This document shows, piece after piece, positions 8,076 to 16,226 of a stretch of 28,711 bases of DNA (its first letter is position 1; every line of letters begins with the position of its first letter). Source of the DNA: Syntrophomonas sp. UBA1368 (GTDB lineage Bacteria > Bacillota > Syntrophomonadia > Syntrophomonadales > Syntrophomonadaceae). The position numbers and the translations under genes were made by a program. Under the pieces are notes generated by a model that saw only the letters and a list, made by a program, of their open reading frames with translations, did no database searches and was not told the DNA's origin. The stretch lies in assembly GCA_002305965.1 (NCBI GenBank), contig DBRM01000022.1:1-28711 (forward strand). Reading direction: 5' to 3'.

Positions 8076-9422
8076 ATGAATTGGCAAGAAGACTACAAGA
8101 AAAAACAAATATCGATCGAAATGGCAGCCAAACTTATTCGGTCTGGAGATACTGTAGCAATGGGACACTCAGTTGGAGCGCCATCTGTAGATATATATAA
8201 TGCCATTCTTGACAGATATGAAGAATTGCAAGATGTGGAAATACTGGATGTTGTGCAAATTCGGCCTTGTAAATTATATGATCCTGAATACATGGCCAAG
8301 CTGCAGGGGCACATTACCTATATCCCGCCGTTTGGAGTGGCTTCTATCCGGAAGATGTACAGTTCCAAACTGGCTGATTATTTTCCGGTCAGCACCTATG
8401 ATTCCGGCGATAAGATTTCACAAAGGGCAGATGTAGCAATTGTGATGGTTACCCCCCCTAATAATCAGGGGTATATCAATCTCGGCCTGGCAGACTTTTA
8501 TGAAATGGATACGATCCGAAAGGGCAGGGCTTCCGGTAAGCAAAGGCTGACAATTGCCGAAGTCAATGATCAGATGCCGGTGGTTTACGGAAATAACTGG
8601 CTTCATGTTTCCGAGTTTGATTATTTTATCGAGCATTCTTCGCCGCTGCCGGTATTTGGACGCAGTAATCCTACTGAAGCAGAACAAACAATTGCCAAGC
8701 ATGTACTGGAATTAATCAAAGACGGAGATACAATTCAAATGGGGATCGGCGGGATATCAGAAGCGGTAGTGGCAGGGTTGGATGGCAAACATGACCTGGG
8801 TATTATTACGGAAATGCTGCCCCTGGGATTACCGCAGCTGATCGAGAAAGAAGTTGTGACCAATTCCCGCAAACCATTCCATAAAGGGGTATCGATCGCA
8901 ACCTTTTTGATGGGTGATCTGGCTTTATATGATTATGCCCGTGAAAATCCGGCGTTGGAACTTTATCCGGCCTCATATACCAACAACCCTTTCTTTATCG
9001 CCCAGCATCCTAATATGGTAACGATCAACATGTCGTTGATGGTCGACCTTTCCGGGCAGATCGCTTCAGAAGGATTAGGCCACAAGCAGATCAGCGGGCC
9101 CGGCGGACAATTGGATTTTATGATCGGTTCATTCTACTCCGAAGGCGGCCGGGGAATCATCTTGATAAATGCTGCCAGAATGGCGAAGGATGTTTTGTCA
9201 TCCTCCATCGTACCTGAACTGCCGCCAGGTATGCCGGTTACAGTACCCAGACAGTTTGCACAATATGTGGTAAGTGAATACGGCATTGCCAATTTGAAAT
9301 ATAAGACCAGAAGAGAAAGAGCGCTCGAACTAATCGCTATCGCCCATCCTGATTTAAGGGGTGAATTACGAGCAGCCTTAAAAAAGAACTTCTATCCTGA
9401 TTTCAATATTGGAAAACAATAA
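8076..9422 (+). CDS. Second acetyl-CoA hydrolase/transferase family CoA transferase
   Basis: Paralogue of the CoA transferase at the window start, 448 residues. It carries the same landmarks: the MGIGGISEAV glycine loop, catalytic Glu246 in GIITEML, ASYTNNPFFIAQHPN, VDLSGQIASEGLG, and the C-terminal VSEYGIANLKYKTRRERA and IAHPDLRGEL. The N-terminal half (GHSVGAPS, VVQIRPCKLY) resembles the butyryl-CoA:acetate/4-hydroxybutyrate CoA transferase group more than strict acetyl-CoA hydrolases. The site ggaggaag precedes the ATG. It is cotranscribed with an epimerase-like protein and a thiolase, so it may activate or exchange CoA on a different acid from the first copy, perhaps a branched or short-chain one. 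Substrate not determined. Confidence 0.87.
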   Translation: MNWQEDYKKKQISIEMAAKLIRSGDTVAMGHSVGAPSVDIYNAILDRYEELQDVEILDVVQIRPCKLYDPEYMAKLQGHITYIPPFGVASIRKMYSSKLADYFPVSTYDSGDKISQRADVAIVMVTPPNNQGYINLGLADFYEMDTIRKGRASGKQRLTIAEVNDQMPVVYGNNWLHVSEFDYFIEHSSPLPVFGRSNPTEAEQTIAKHVLELIKDGDTIQMGIGGISEAVVAGLDGKHDLGIITEMLPLGLPQLIEKEVVTNSRKPFHKGVSIATFLMGDLALYDYARENPALELYPASYTNNPFFIAQHPNMVTINMSLMVDLSGQIASEGLGHKQISGPGGQLDFMIGSFYSEGGRGIILINAARMAKDVLSSSIVPELPPGMPVTVPRQFAQYVVSEYGIANLKYKTRRERALELIAIAHPDLRGELRAALKKNFYPDFNIGKQ

Positions 9423-9502
9423 TACGGTAGTCATAAAGAACATTTAATGAGACCCGGGTAACTATTTAAAACCTGCAGCGGGATTTTAAGGAGGGTTTTA
9501 CT

Positions 9503-10723
9503 ATGAACCAGAATCATGAAATCGTAGTGACCGCAATTGGGCGTACTGCTTTTGACCGTTTCGGCGGAATAACCAAAAATGTTCCCAGCGTACAACTGGC
9601 CAGTTGTACCATAGCGGAACTGGTGAATAGAGCCGGACTGTGTCCCGAGGATGTCGATGAAGTCAATCTGGGCCAATGTATTCTGGGAGAAGCCTGGACG
9701 CAGACGGATGTGATCTCAAGACAGGCACTGATAAGAGCCGGCTTGCGGGAAGCAACCATTTCCTGCAACATAGACCGGGCATGTTGTTCATCCACAACGG
9801 CGCTGCAGCTATCCTGGAAGAATCTTATGATGGGTGAATCCCAGGTAAGTATTGCCCTTGGTGTCGATAACATGAGCAGGACGCCCTATTATCTGCCGCC
9901 GGAATATCGTTGGGAAGGCAAACGTCTGGGCGATATGAAACTGGTTGATAAGCTGCTGAATCTGGGATATGAAGGATTTGGTGTGTTAGCTGTAGACGCC
10001 GGTGAAGTTGCCCTTGAATATGGGATCAGCCGGGAAATGCAAGATGAATGGGCAGTTCGAAGCCATAAGCTTTATGGCGAGGCAGAAGCCAAAGGATATT
10101 TTGCAGAAGAGATATTTCCCCTTCAGATACCCCAGGGTAAAAACAAACCGCCGGTGATTCTCGATCGTGATCAGCAGCCACGGCCGGATACCAGCCTGGA
10201 AAGTCTGGCCAAGCTGCCGACAGTATATGGAAGCCCCACCGTTACTGCCGGTAATGCTCCGGGTATCAATACCGGTGCCGCAGGCTTAATGATCACTACC
10301 AGGGAAAAAGCTGAGGCGTTAGGCATGAAACCACTGGCAACGATCATAAGAGTAGTCAGTACCGCCGGCCAAGCACGGGGAATTGCAGTAGCTCCTGCTG
10401 TAGCAATCAAAAGAGGGCTTGAAGTCACGGGCTTAACACTCAAAGATATTAAACTGATCGAGATCAACGAAGCTTTTGCAGCAATGCCGTTGGTTTCCAC
10501 CAAGATCTTAGGAGAAAATGATGAAACCAAAATCAAACAATTACGTGATATTACGAATGTAAACGGCGGAGCGGTGGCCATCGGTCATCCGGTGGGGGCA
10601 AGCGGGCTGCGTATAACCATGACACTGATTAATGAGTTGCGTCGCCGTGGGGGCGGTTACGGGATCGCTGCCATCTGCGGCGGATTAGCGCAGGGGGATG
10701 CGGTGATTTTGAAAGTGGAATAG
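9503..10723 (+). CDS. Divergent thiolase (acetyl-CoA acetyltransferase family)
   Basis: Member of the thiolase superfamily, 406 residues, with the nucleophile loop DRACCSSTT in place of the usual NxxCxSG; Cys95 aligns best with the nucleophile and Cys94 is an extra cysteine. Other marks are present: TAGNAPGINTGAAG, IEINEAFA, the AIGHPVGASG histidine loop, and ICGGLAQGDA with the second catalytic Cys (CxGG-L-x-xGxA rather than CxGGGxGxA). A good aggagggt site precedes the ATG. It is third in the unit with the epimerase-like protein and CoA transferase. Thiolysis of a branched 3-ketoacyl-CoA such as a 2-methyl form would fit these neighbours, but this is inference. Confidence 0.82.
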   Translation: MNQNHEIVVTAIGRTAFDRFGGITKNVPSVQLASCTIAELVNRAGLCPEDVDEVNLGQCILGEAWTQTDVISRQALIRAGLREATISCNIDRACCSSTTALQLSWKNLMMGESQVSIALGVDNMSRTPYYLPPEYRWEGKRLGDMKLVDKLLNLGYEGFGVLAVDAGEVALEYGISREMQDEWAVRSHKLYGEAEAKGYFAEEIFPLQIPQGKNKPPVILDRDQQPRPDTSLESLAKLPTVYGSPTVTAGNAPGINTGAAGLMITTREKAEALGMKPLATIIRVVSTAGQARGIAVAPAVAIKRGLEVTGLTLKDIKLIEINEAFAAMPLVSTKILGENDETKIKQLRDITNVNGGAVAIGHPVGASGLRITMTLINELRRRGGGYGIAAICGGLAQGDAVILKVE

Positions 10724-10792
10724 TGATGTCTTGTAAAATTCCTTGATTATTTGATATAGAGTGGCTGCGGCTTTTTCGACAACCTCCGCAGG

Positions 10793-10798
10793 TATAAT
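10793..10798 (+). promoter_or_regulatory. Possible -10 box before the tetR pair
   Basis: A perfect TATAAT lies 46 bp before the ATG of the first TetR gene, in the 121-bp gap after the thiolase. No good -35 hexamer is found at 16-18 bp, so the site is only suggestive. No terminator is seen in this gap, so the regulators might also be read through from the upstream unit. Confidence 0.3.
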
Positions 10799-10844
10799 GC
10801 AGGTAAACTAATGATAGAAATTAATAAAACAAAGGATCAAACTT

Positions 10845-11456
10845 ATGAGAACAACGAAAAAAATAACCAAAAGGCAGTTACAGGCCATGGAGACCAGAAA
10901 CAAATTGTTTGAGACTGCCAAGCAGTTATTCATGAAACATGGATTTGAAACAGTAACAATTGATGAAATAGTCGAAGAAGCCGGTACGTCTAAAGGGGCA
11001 TTTTATACACATTTCAAATCCAAAGATCAGATCCTGCTTGAACAGTTTAAGGAAATCGATAATTATTACCTGGAAATATATAAAAAGATCAAAAGACGGC
11101 GTAAAGCAGGCAATCAATTATTGGCTTTTGTTAAAGCACAGCATCATTATATAGCTGAAGTTTTGGGAATCGATTTTATTAAAACCGTGTATTCCAGCCA
11201 TATCAATAATTCCATTGACTATTTAAATGAAGTAAACAGACCGCTGTATGCCATTGTAGAAGAGATCATCAGCAAAGGTCAGCAAAAAGGTGAATTCAGG
11301 ACTGATAAAGATGCCGCCGAAATGACAATGGCCATAACCAGATGTATGAGGGGCACTATATATGATTGGTGTGTCCGCAATGGGGAATTTGATATTGTGC
11401 AAGATGGCTACAGCTATTTTCAGCTCATAATCGATAGTTTGAAAAAGAATGATTGA
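10845..11456 (+). CDS. TetR/AcrR-family transcriptional regulator 1
   Basis: Ligand-responsive DNA-binding repressor, 203 residues. The N-terminal TetR helix-turn-helix spans about residues 38-57 (TIDEIVEEAGTSKGAFYTHF), preceded by a basic extension. The C-terminal helical ligand domain is not recognisable beyond fold. The site aaagga precedes the ATG. It lies between two acyl-CoA catabolic operons and 19 bp before a second TetR gene. In Bacillota and other bacteria TetR proteins such as FadR sense acyl-CoAs and repress beta-oxidation genes, so control of one of the flanking operons is likely but not shown. The palindrome at 7419-7443 is a candidate site. Confidence 0.88.
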   Translation: MRTTKKITKRQLQAMETRNKLFETAKQLFMKHGFETVTIDEIVEEAGTSKGAFYTHFKSKDQILLEQFKEIDNYYLEIYKKIKRRRKAGNQLLAFVKAQHHYIAEVLGIDFIKTVYSSHINNSIDYLNEVNRPLYAIVEEIISKGQQKGEFRTDKDAAEMTMAITRCMRGTIYDWCVRNGEFDIVQDGYSYFQLIIDSLKKND

Positions 11457-11475
11457 TTTCATGGGAGAGACTTAA

Positions 11476-12024
11476 ATGGATGTAGATAAAAAATTAAAAG
11501 TTTTTGAGGTGGCTAAAGAATTATTTGAAAGATTCGGCTACAAAAAAACCACCGTTGATGAAATAGCAGCAAATGCCGGCATCTCAAAGAAAACGCTTTA
11601 TGAGATATTTGCCGGTAAGGAAAAATTGCTGTCCGAGCTGGTGATCCATGAAGGATTGCGATGTGAAAAAATGATACAGAATGAACTTAACGATATTGCC
11701 GATCCTTGGTTCAAATTAGAGAGATATATTCAAATATCCGAGGATTACTTTGTCAGCAATCCGTTTCTTGGCAAGGTACTCTGCGATGAATCGGGATTAT
11801 ATGCACCATTTCTGAAAAATGAGATAAATACCATTGAGGATGGCATGGAAAAATTCTTTATTGATATATTGAGTGAAGGTACTAAAAAAGGCACCTTTGG
11901 TGAGATGGATTTAAAGACCAATGCCAATTGTATTTTTGTTTTATTCCGTAATTACACCTATGCCGGTACGCATACCGGCCAGCACGGATGGGTGGAATTT
12001 ATACAAAAGGCTATACGAAATTAG
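11476..12024 (+). CDS. TetR/AcrR-family transcriptional regulator 2
   Basis: Second TetR-type regulator, 182 residues, with the helix-turn-helix at about residues 26-45 (TVDEIAANAGISKKTLYEIF) and an otherwise helical effector domain. It follows the first TetR gene by 19 bp and is the last gene before a terminator at 12088-12114, so the two are probably cotranscribed. The two proteins differ clearly outside the DNA-binding motif, so this is not a recent duplication. A separate effector or target operon for each, for example one for the epimerase unit and one for the 12-gene operon, is the simplest reading, but it is inference. Confidence 0.87.
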   Translation: MDVDKKLKVFEVAKELFERFGYKKTTVDEIAANAGISKKTLYEIFAGKEKLLSELVIHEGLRCEKMIQNELNDIADPWFKLERYIQISEDYFVSNPFLGKVLCDESGLYAPFLKNEINTIEDGMEKFFIDILSEGTKKGTFGEMDLKTNANCIFVLFRNYTYAGTHTGQHGWVEFIQKAIRN

Positions 12025-12067
12025 ATCCTGCCTTGCTTGCGAAACTTTCATTTCGCTGACTGGATCT
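12023..12067 (+). other. Nested inverted repeats in the tetR 3' region
   Basis: AGATCC (12023-12028) pairs with GGATCT (12062-12067), and inside it GCGAAA (12039-12044) pairs with TTTCGC (12051-12056). The outer repeat overlaps the stop codon region of the second TetR gene. No T-run follows, so it is not the terminator itself. It may stabilise the mRNA end. Confidence 0.3.
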
Positions 12068-12087
12068 TAACTTTCGTGGTATACCTC

Positions 12088-12114
12088 GAGCTATTAAAAA
12101 ATAGCTCTTTTTTT
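12088..12114 (+). terminator. Rho-independent terminator after the tetR pair
   Basis: GAGCTATT (12088-12095) and AATAGCTC (12100-12107) form an 8-bp stem with a four-A loop followed by seven T. It separates the regulators from the 12-gene operon. Confidence 0.82.
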
Positions 12115-12313
12115 ATGTATAAAATCCCGGCACAAATAATAAGTATTAATGATTAATGGAAATTTATTGCATTTAATAAACTAATAAACCGATATAGTTT
12201 ACGAAATTGTTGGTGGATCAGTTAATGGATACTGCTAAAAGATTGTTATCCACATCAGTTTATACGGGGATCAAAAACTGATCCCGTAAAGTTCAAAAAA
12301 AGGGGGAGTAATA
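12115..12313 (+). promoter_or_regulatory. Leader of the 12-gene operon with overlapping inverted repeats
   Basis: No gene is seen. The stretch holds ATTAAT-G-ATTAAT (12145-12157), a possible operator. It also holds three related segments: GGATCAGTT (12215-12223), TACGGGGATCA (12263-12273) and the overlapping AACTGATCC/TGATCCCGTA (12276-12288). The last can pair either with the near segment (one bulged G, five-base loop) or with the far one (9 perfect pairs). The near hairpin ends about 13 bases before the agggggag ribosome binding site. No convincing -35/-10 pair could be fixed. Confidence 0.35.
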
Positions 12314-13078
12314 ATGGACACTTCATATCTATCCTTGGAGGGCAAAGTGGCCTTGGTCACCGGAGGCAGCAGGGGGATCGGCCGGGCAGTGGCATTGACT
12401 TTAGCTGATGCGGGGGCTGATGTGGTCGTATCAAGCCGCACGCAGGCTGATCTGGACAAAGTTGCCGAGGAAATAAGGGCAATGGGAAGAAAGGCCCTGG
12501 CAATAGCCTGCCATAATCGGAAAGTTGAAGACCTAACCGCATTAGTTGATTCAGTAAAAAAAGAATTCGGCAGGATCGATATTTTGGTCAATAATGCCGC
12601 AACCAATCCGGGCATGGGGCCTCTGATAAATCAGGACGAAAAAATGTATGACCAGATCATGAATACCAATCTTAAAGGTTATACGATCTTAAGCCAATTG
12701 GTGGGGCAGATGATGGTGGCGCAGGGCGGTGGAAACATCGTTAATATTTCCTCGGTAGGCGGGACGACACCGGATGTAGGAGTTGGTCTTTACTGTATCA
12801 GCAAAGCCGGGATCATTATGCTGACCAGGGCAATGGCACTGGAACTTGGGCAATACAACATCCGCGTAAATTGTCTTGCGCCCGGGATCGTTAAGACAAA
12901 ATTCAGCCAGGCGTTTTGGTCGAATGAAGCTGCTCTGGAAGAAGAATTCAAACATACTCCGATCGCCCGCGTAGCGGAACCGGAAGAAGCAGCCCGGGTC
13001 GTGCTGTTTCTGGCTTCTGATGCTTCTTCCTATATCACTGGCCAAACCATCGTAATGGATGGCGGCAGCTCAATTTGA
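12314..13078 (+). CDS. Short-chain dehydrogenase/reductase (classical SDR)
   Basis: NAD(P)-dependent alcohol/ketone oxidoreductase, 254 residues, the classical SDR length. Seen: cofactor loop TGGSRGIG (16-23), NNAA (93-96), catalytic Ser147, Tyr160 and Lys164 at exact SDR spacing (SSVGG and YCISK), the PG motif after it (APGIVKT) and the C-terminal ITGQTIVMDGG. Arg in the SSRTQ loop after strand 2 hints at NADP(H). It opens the 12-gene operon, 31 bp before the flavoprotein gene, with a strong agggggag site. A 3-hydroxyacyl-CoA or ring-hydroxyl dehydrogenase role is likely from context. FabG-like biosynthetic use is less likely, with no fatty-acid synthesis genes nearby. Confidence 0.88.
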   Translation: MDTSYLSLEGKVALVTGGSRGIGRAVALTLADAGADVVVSSRTQADLDKVAEEIRAMGRKALAIACHNRKVEDLTALVDSVKKEFGRIDILVNNAATNPGMGPLINQDEKMYDQIMNTNLKGYTILSQLVGQMMVAQGGGNIVNISSVGGTTPDVGVGLYCISKAGIIMLTRAMALELGQYNIRVNCLAPGIVKTKFSQAFWSNEAALEEEFKHTPIARVAEPEEAARVVLFLASDASSYITGQTIVMDGGSSI

Positions 13079-13109
13079 TCAGACTTTTGAAGATGAGGAG
13101 GGAAATTAA

Positions 13110-14726
13110 ATGGCAGATAAATATGATGTGATCGTAATTGGAGCAGGTGTTGCCGGCTTAGGGACCGCATGCCTGCTTTCCAGGGATTTCGGCCAGAAAG
13201 TACTGGTACTGGAGAAAGCACCTTTTATTGGAGGGCGCCTGGCTTCATTTGTGGGCAAAGGTGACAAAATGTATCTGGACGGTTTGGAATTGGATGCCAA
13301 TGGTTTTAAACGGGCACTTGCTTATGTCGGTGCCTGGATCCCCAAATGTACGCCCGATCTGGAAACCTGTTTCAAGGAGGGGCTGTTTGATGGATGTACC
13401 ATCGACACCGGGCACGGATTATTCTGGGGCAATAAAGGAAAGATACGCTGTTTGATGGATTATCTTGACAGGCCGGTGGATATGCCTTGTAATGTCGGAT
13501 TTGCCTTCGTTGACTACAAAAAAGGCAATAAAGCCTATCAAGTAGGCAAGGGTGAGCCATATGCCTGGATGAGTCCGGAAGGTTTCAAGTCAACCATGAA
13601 AGCTTTGCGCGATATGGCTTTAATGAACTTTGATGATGTTGCTCAGACGGCTCATATGTCTTTCGAGGAATGGCTGCAGGCCCGCAATGTCCACCGGGAA
13701 GCGTACGACTATATCAAAGTTTTGGCTGCATCTCAGACCGGACAGGCGGATCTGGCTCTTACTCCGGCACCCGATGTGCTTGGACATATGTGTATTGCCG
13801 GCGATATTAAAATGAACCTGGTGGAAGGATCGTGCTCCACGGTGGCCAACCCGGGCACTATGGCATTTGCTTTGTTGATGGAAGAAGTATTAAAAGAAAA
13901 TGGCGGCGAGGTACGACGGAATTCTGCGGTGGTTGAAACGATTATCGAAAAGGGCAGAGTCAAGGGTGTCACCTATAAAACAGCAGAAGGTTTTGAAACG
14001 GTATATGCGGATAGAATCATATGCACGGTTCCCAGCAAACAGATGCTGAACGTGATACATCCCCGCTATTTCCCGCAGGAACTGGTTGATCGGATCCAAA
14101 AGCAATTTTGGGGTGCAGGCATGATTACCGGATATGGCAATATGAAGTCAAATATTTGGGCAGACAAAGGGATCGAAGAGAGAAGCTTCATTTATATGCC
14201 GGATGTAATAGGAAAAGAAGAAGGCTACAGCGGTTGTGTCGACATGGTTTTATGGAATCTGGCTTCCACTGCGCAGGGCAGCAATTCCAATCCCACGCTG
14301 ACCAGTGAGACCGGTGTTGCTCCGGAAGGTAAACATGGATGGATCTTCTCCACCGCTATGACCCATGAAGAAATGAGAAATGCCCGGAAGGTATCACGCG
14401 TGGTGGAATGGTGTGAAGGATGGGGAAGCCGAACTTTTAAAAGCAAATGGAAATCAGAAATGGAGTTTTTGCTGTGGATGTGCTGTGACCATGCTTTTGC
14501 CTGGATACAGCCAATCGGTTATGACCGTATTGACGTAAAGTCTCCCACTATAGAAGGTTTATATTTTGCCGGCGACCAGTATGGAGAACGCCTGTGGGGA
14601 TGTGGTGTTGACGCAGCAGCATTAAGTGCTGCCCTCTGTGTAGACAGTATGATGGGGTCCAATACCGAAGAGAGAATATTCCCATTTTACCACCGTGCCA
14701 TGCCCGCGCGGGTAAAGGGCTGGTAA
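13110..14726 (+). CDS. Phytoene-desaturase-like FAD/NAD(P)-binding oxidoreductase
   Basis: Flavoprotein of the amine-oxidase/carotenoid-desaturase superfamily, 538 residues. The N-terminal dinucleotide fold is clear: VIGAGVAGLG (glycines 11, 13, 16), then Glu35 after the second strand and the GGRLASF loop. The C-terminal FAD motif is YFAGDQYGERLWGCGVDAA (about 485-503). The middle is unlike textbook CrtI and has several Trp-rich segments. No carotenoid genes (phytoene synthase and the like) lie nearby. It sits 24 bp before a 4-hydroxybutyryl-CoA-dehydratase-family gene within a CoA-thioester operon, so I infer hydride removal or double-bond movement on a cyclic or isoprenoid-like acid. Family assignment is secure; substrate is unknown. 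Confidence 0.75.
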   Translation: MADKYDVIVIGAGVAGLGTACLLSRDFGQKVLVLEKAPFIGGRLASFVGKGDKMYLDGLELDANGFKRALAYVGAWIPKCTPDLETCFKEGLFDGCTIDTGHGLFWGNKGKIRCLMDYLDRPVDMPCNVGFAFVDYKKGNKAYQVGKGEPYAWMSPEGFKSTMKALRDMALMNFDDVAQTAHMSFEEWLQARNVHREAYDYIKVLAASQTGQADLALTPAPDVLGHMCIAGDIKMNLVEGSCSTVANPGTMAFALLMEEVLKENGGEVRRNSAVVETIIEKGRVKGVTYKTAEGFETVYADRIICTVPSKQMLNVIHPRYFPQELVDRIQKQFWGAGMITGYGNMKSNIWADKGIEERSFIYMPDVIGKEEGYSGCVDMVLWNLASTAQGSNSNPTLTSETGVAPEGKHGWIFSTAMTHEEMRNARKVSRVVEWCEGWGSRTFKSKWKSEMEFLLWMCCDHAFAWIQPIGYDRIDVKSPTIEGLYFAGDQYGERLWGCGVDAAALSAALCVDSMMGSNTEERIFPFYHRAMPARVKGW

Positions 14727-14750
14727 TCAATAACGAAGGGAGAATAAAAT

Positions 14751-16190
14751 ATGGGCTTAATGACTGGACAACAGTTTAAAGACAGTTTGAATGATGGCCG
14801 GGTAATTTACTACAAGGGTGAAAGAATTGACAATGTTGCCACCCATCCGGCCTTCGTTAACTGCGTGAATACCATGGCCCTTGATTTTGAAATGGGCCAT
14901 GACCCCAAGTATAAAGATTTGGCGGTGGTATTTGATGAGGAACTTGGGGAAGAAATAAGCCGCTATTTTGCCATCCCCAAAAATGGTGAGGACTTATTGA
15001 AAATGCAGGAACTGATCATTAAGTCAACCGAGCTGGGGGATGGGTATATTCCTTTTTCACATGATATTGGTGCGGACGTCATCAATGCAATCATTATCAC
15101 TGCAAATATTATGGGTGATCAAGACTATATCGACAGAATCAATAACTACAACAAGTATTTGAAGAAGACTGATAAAGCAGTTGTAGCCGCGGTAACTGAT
15201 GTGAAAGGTGACCGGATGCTCAGGCCAGGTGATCCGGGGCAAGCCCACCCGGATTACTATGTACGCATAGTAGAGAAAAATGAGCAGGGGATCATAGTAA
15301 GGGGCGCCAAGGCACATATATCCGGTGCTGCATATGCCAACGAATTCTTCGTAATTCCATGTCGGGCTATGTCCGAAAGTGATGCAGATTACGCAGTGGC
15401 ATTCGCCATCCAGGCTAATGCCAAAGGGATCAAACAGATCGTGCGTCCTTTCGTACAGGGAAGGTCAGCTAATGATTTCCCCAATGAACGTCCCCACCGT
15501 ATGATCACTGATTCCCTGATCATATTTGATGACGTTTTCGTTCCCTGGGAACGGGTCTTCCTTTGCGGGGAATGGAAATATGCTGCTACCATGGTCTATA
15601 ACTTTGCCTTGCTGCACCGCCGTACCGGCTGTGCCTATCGTATACCTTTAAGCGAACAATTCCTTGGGATGGCCACAGCTATTGCAGAATACAACGGTGT
15701 GGAGAATGCTCCCCATGTAAAGGATAAAATCACGGAAGTGGTCATATACCTGGAAACCTTAAAAGCCTTGTGCAATGCTGCATGTTTTGATTACAAAATG
15801 ATTGCCGGGATTGCCGTTCCCAACCCCGTAATCACTAATATCGCCAAGTATCATTTCGCTCATCAATATCATGAGATCGTAAGGATCGTACAGGATCTGG
15901 CCGGCGGTTTATTGGTCACTCGGCCTTCCTATCTGGATTATTGCGTTCCTGAGCTGCAGGAGGAAATCATCAAATATTGCGGAGGCAAGGCAGGAATACC
16001 AACGGAAACCCGGTTAAGAATGTTTGATCTGATCCGCCGCATGACACACTCAGAATTGGAAACCATTGCGCTGCACGGTGAAGGTTCGCAGGAAAGTCAA
16101 AGGATGACAATTTATGCCGAGGCTAAAAAAACCATGCGATATTGCAAAAATATTGTTGATGTAATGGCAGGGATAAAAAAGCAGGACTGA
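14751..16190 (+). CDS. 4-hydroxybutyryl-CoA dehydratase/HpaB-family flavoprotein lacking the FeS ligands
   Basis: FAD-binding acyl-CoA-dehydrogenase-like fold of the 4-hydroxybutyryl-CoA dehydratase/4-hydroxyphenylacetate 3-hydroxylase family, 479 residues. It resembles the dehydratase most: VTDVKGDR, RIVEKNEQGIIVRGAKAH (168-189 region), FDDVFVPWERVFLCGEW, HVKDKITEV and HGEGSQESQR. However, the CxxxC that ligates the [4Fe-4S] cluster in the Clostridium dehydratase (Cys99/Cys103) is absent; this region reads GYIPFSHDIGAD (98-109). The His292-x6-Cys299 motif has become H289-R-R-T-G-C-A-Y-R, keeping the His but not the Cys at +7 or the Tyr and Lys beside it. No HpaC-like flavin reductase is nearby, and an O2-dependent hydroxylase is unlikely in this setting. 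I infer a flavin-only isomerase, dehydratase or dehydrogenase of unknown substrate. Confidence 0.75.
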   Translation: MGLMTGQQFKDSLNDGRVIYYKGERIDNVATHPAFVNCVNTMALDFEMGHDPKYKDLAVVFDEELGEEISRYFAIPKNGEDLLKMQELIIKSTELGDGYIPFSHDIGADVINAIIITANIMGDQDYIDRINNYNKYLKKTDKAVVAAVTDVKGDRMLRPGDPGQAHPDYYVRIVEKNEQGIIVRGAKAHISGAAYANEFFVIPCRAMSESDADYAVAFAIQANAKGIKQIVRPFVQGRSANDFPNERPHRMITDSLIIFDDVFVPWERVFLCGEWKYAATMVYNFALLHRRTGCAYRIPLSEQFLGMATAIAEYNGVENAPHVKDKITEVVIYLETLKALCNAACFDYKMIAGIAVPNPVITNIAKYHFAHQYHEIVRIVQDLAGGLLVTRPSYLDYCVPELQEEIIKYCGGKAGIPTETRLRMFDLIRRMTHSELETIALHGEGSQESQRMTIYAEAKKTMRYCKNIVDVMAGIKKQD

Positions 16191-16226
16191 ATGATTTTTA
16201 GTAAATGATTTTAAGGGGGGAAAGCA

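Noticed and set aside
12023..12067. tRNA or small structured RNA gene
   Set aside because: The nested stems are too few and short for a cloverleaf, and no anticodon, T-arm or CCA is seen.
13110..14726. Carotenoid biosynthesis (phytoene desaturase)
   Set aside because: No phytoene synthase or other isoprenoid gene is near, and the central part of the protein departs from CrtI.
14751..16190. Calling this gene a genuine 4-hydroxybutyryl-CoA dehydratase or 4-hydroxyphenylacetate 3-hydroxylase
   Set aside because: The cluster ligands of the former are missing, and there is no flavin reductase partner or aerobic setting for the latter.
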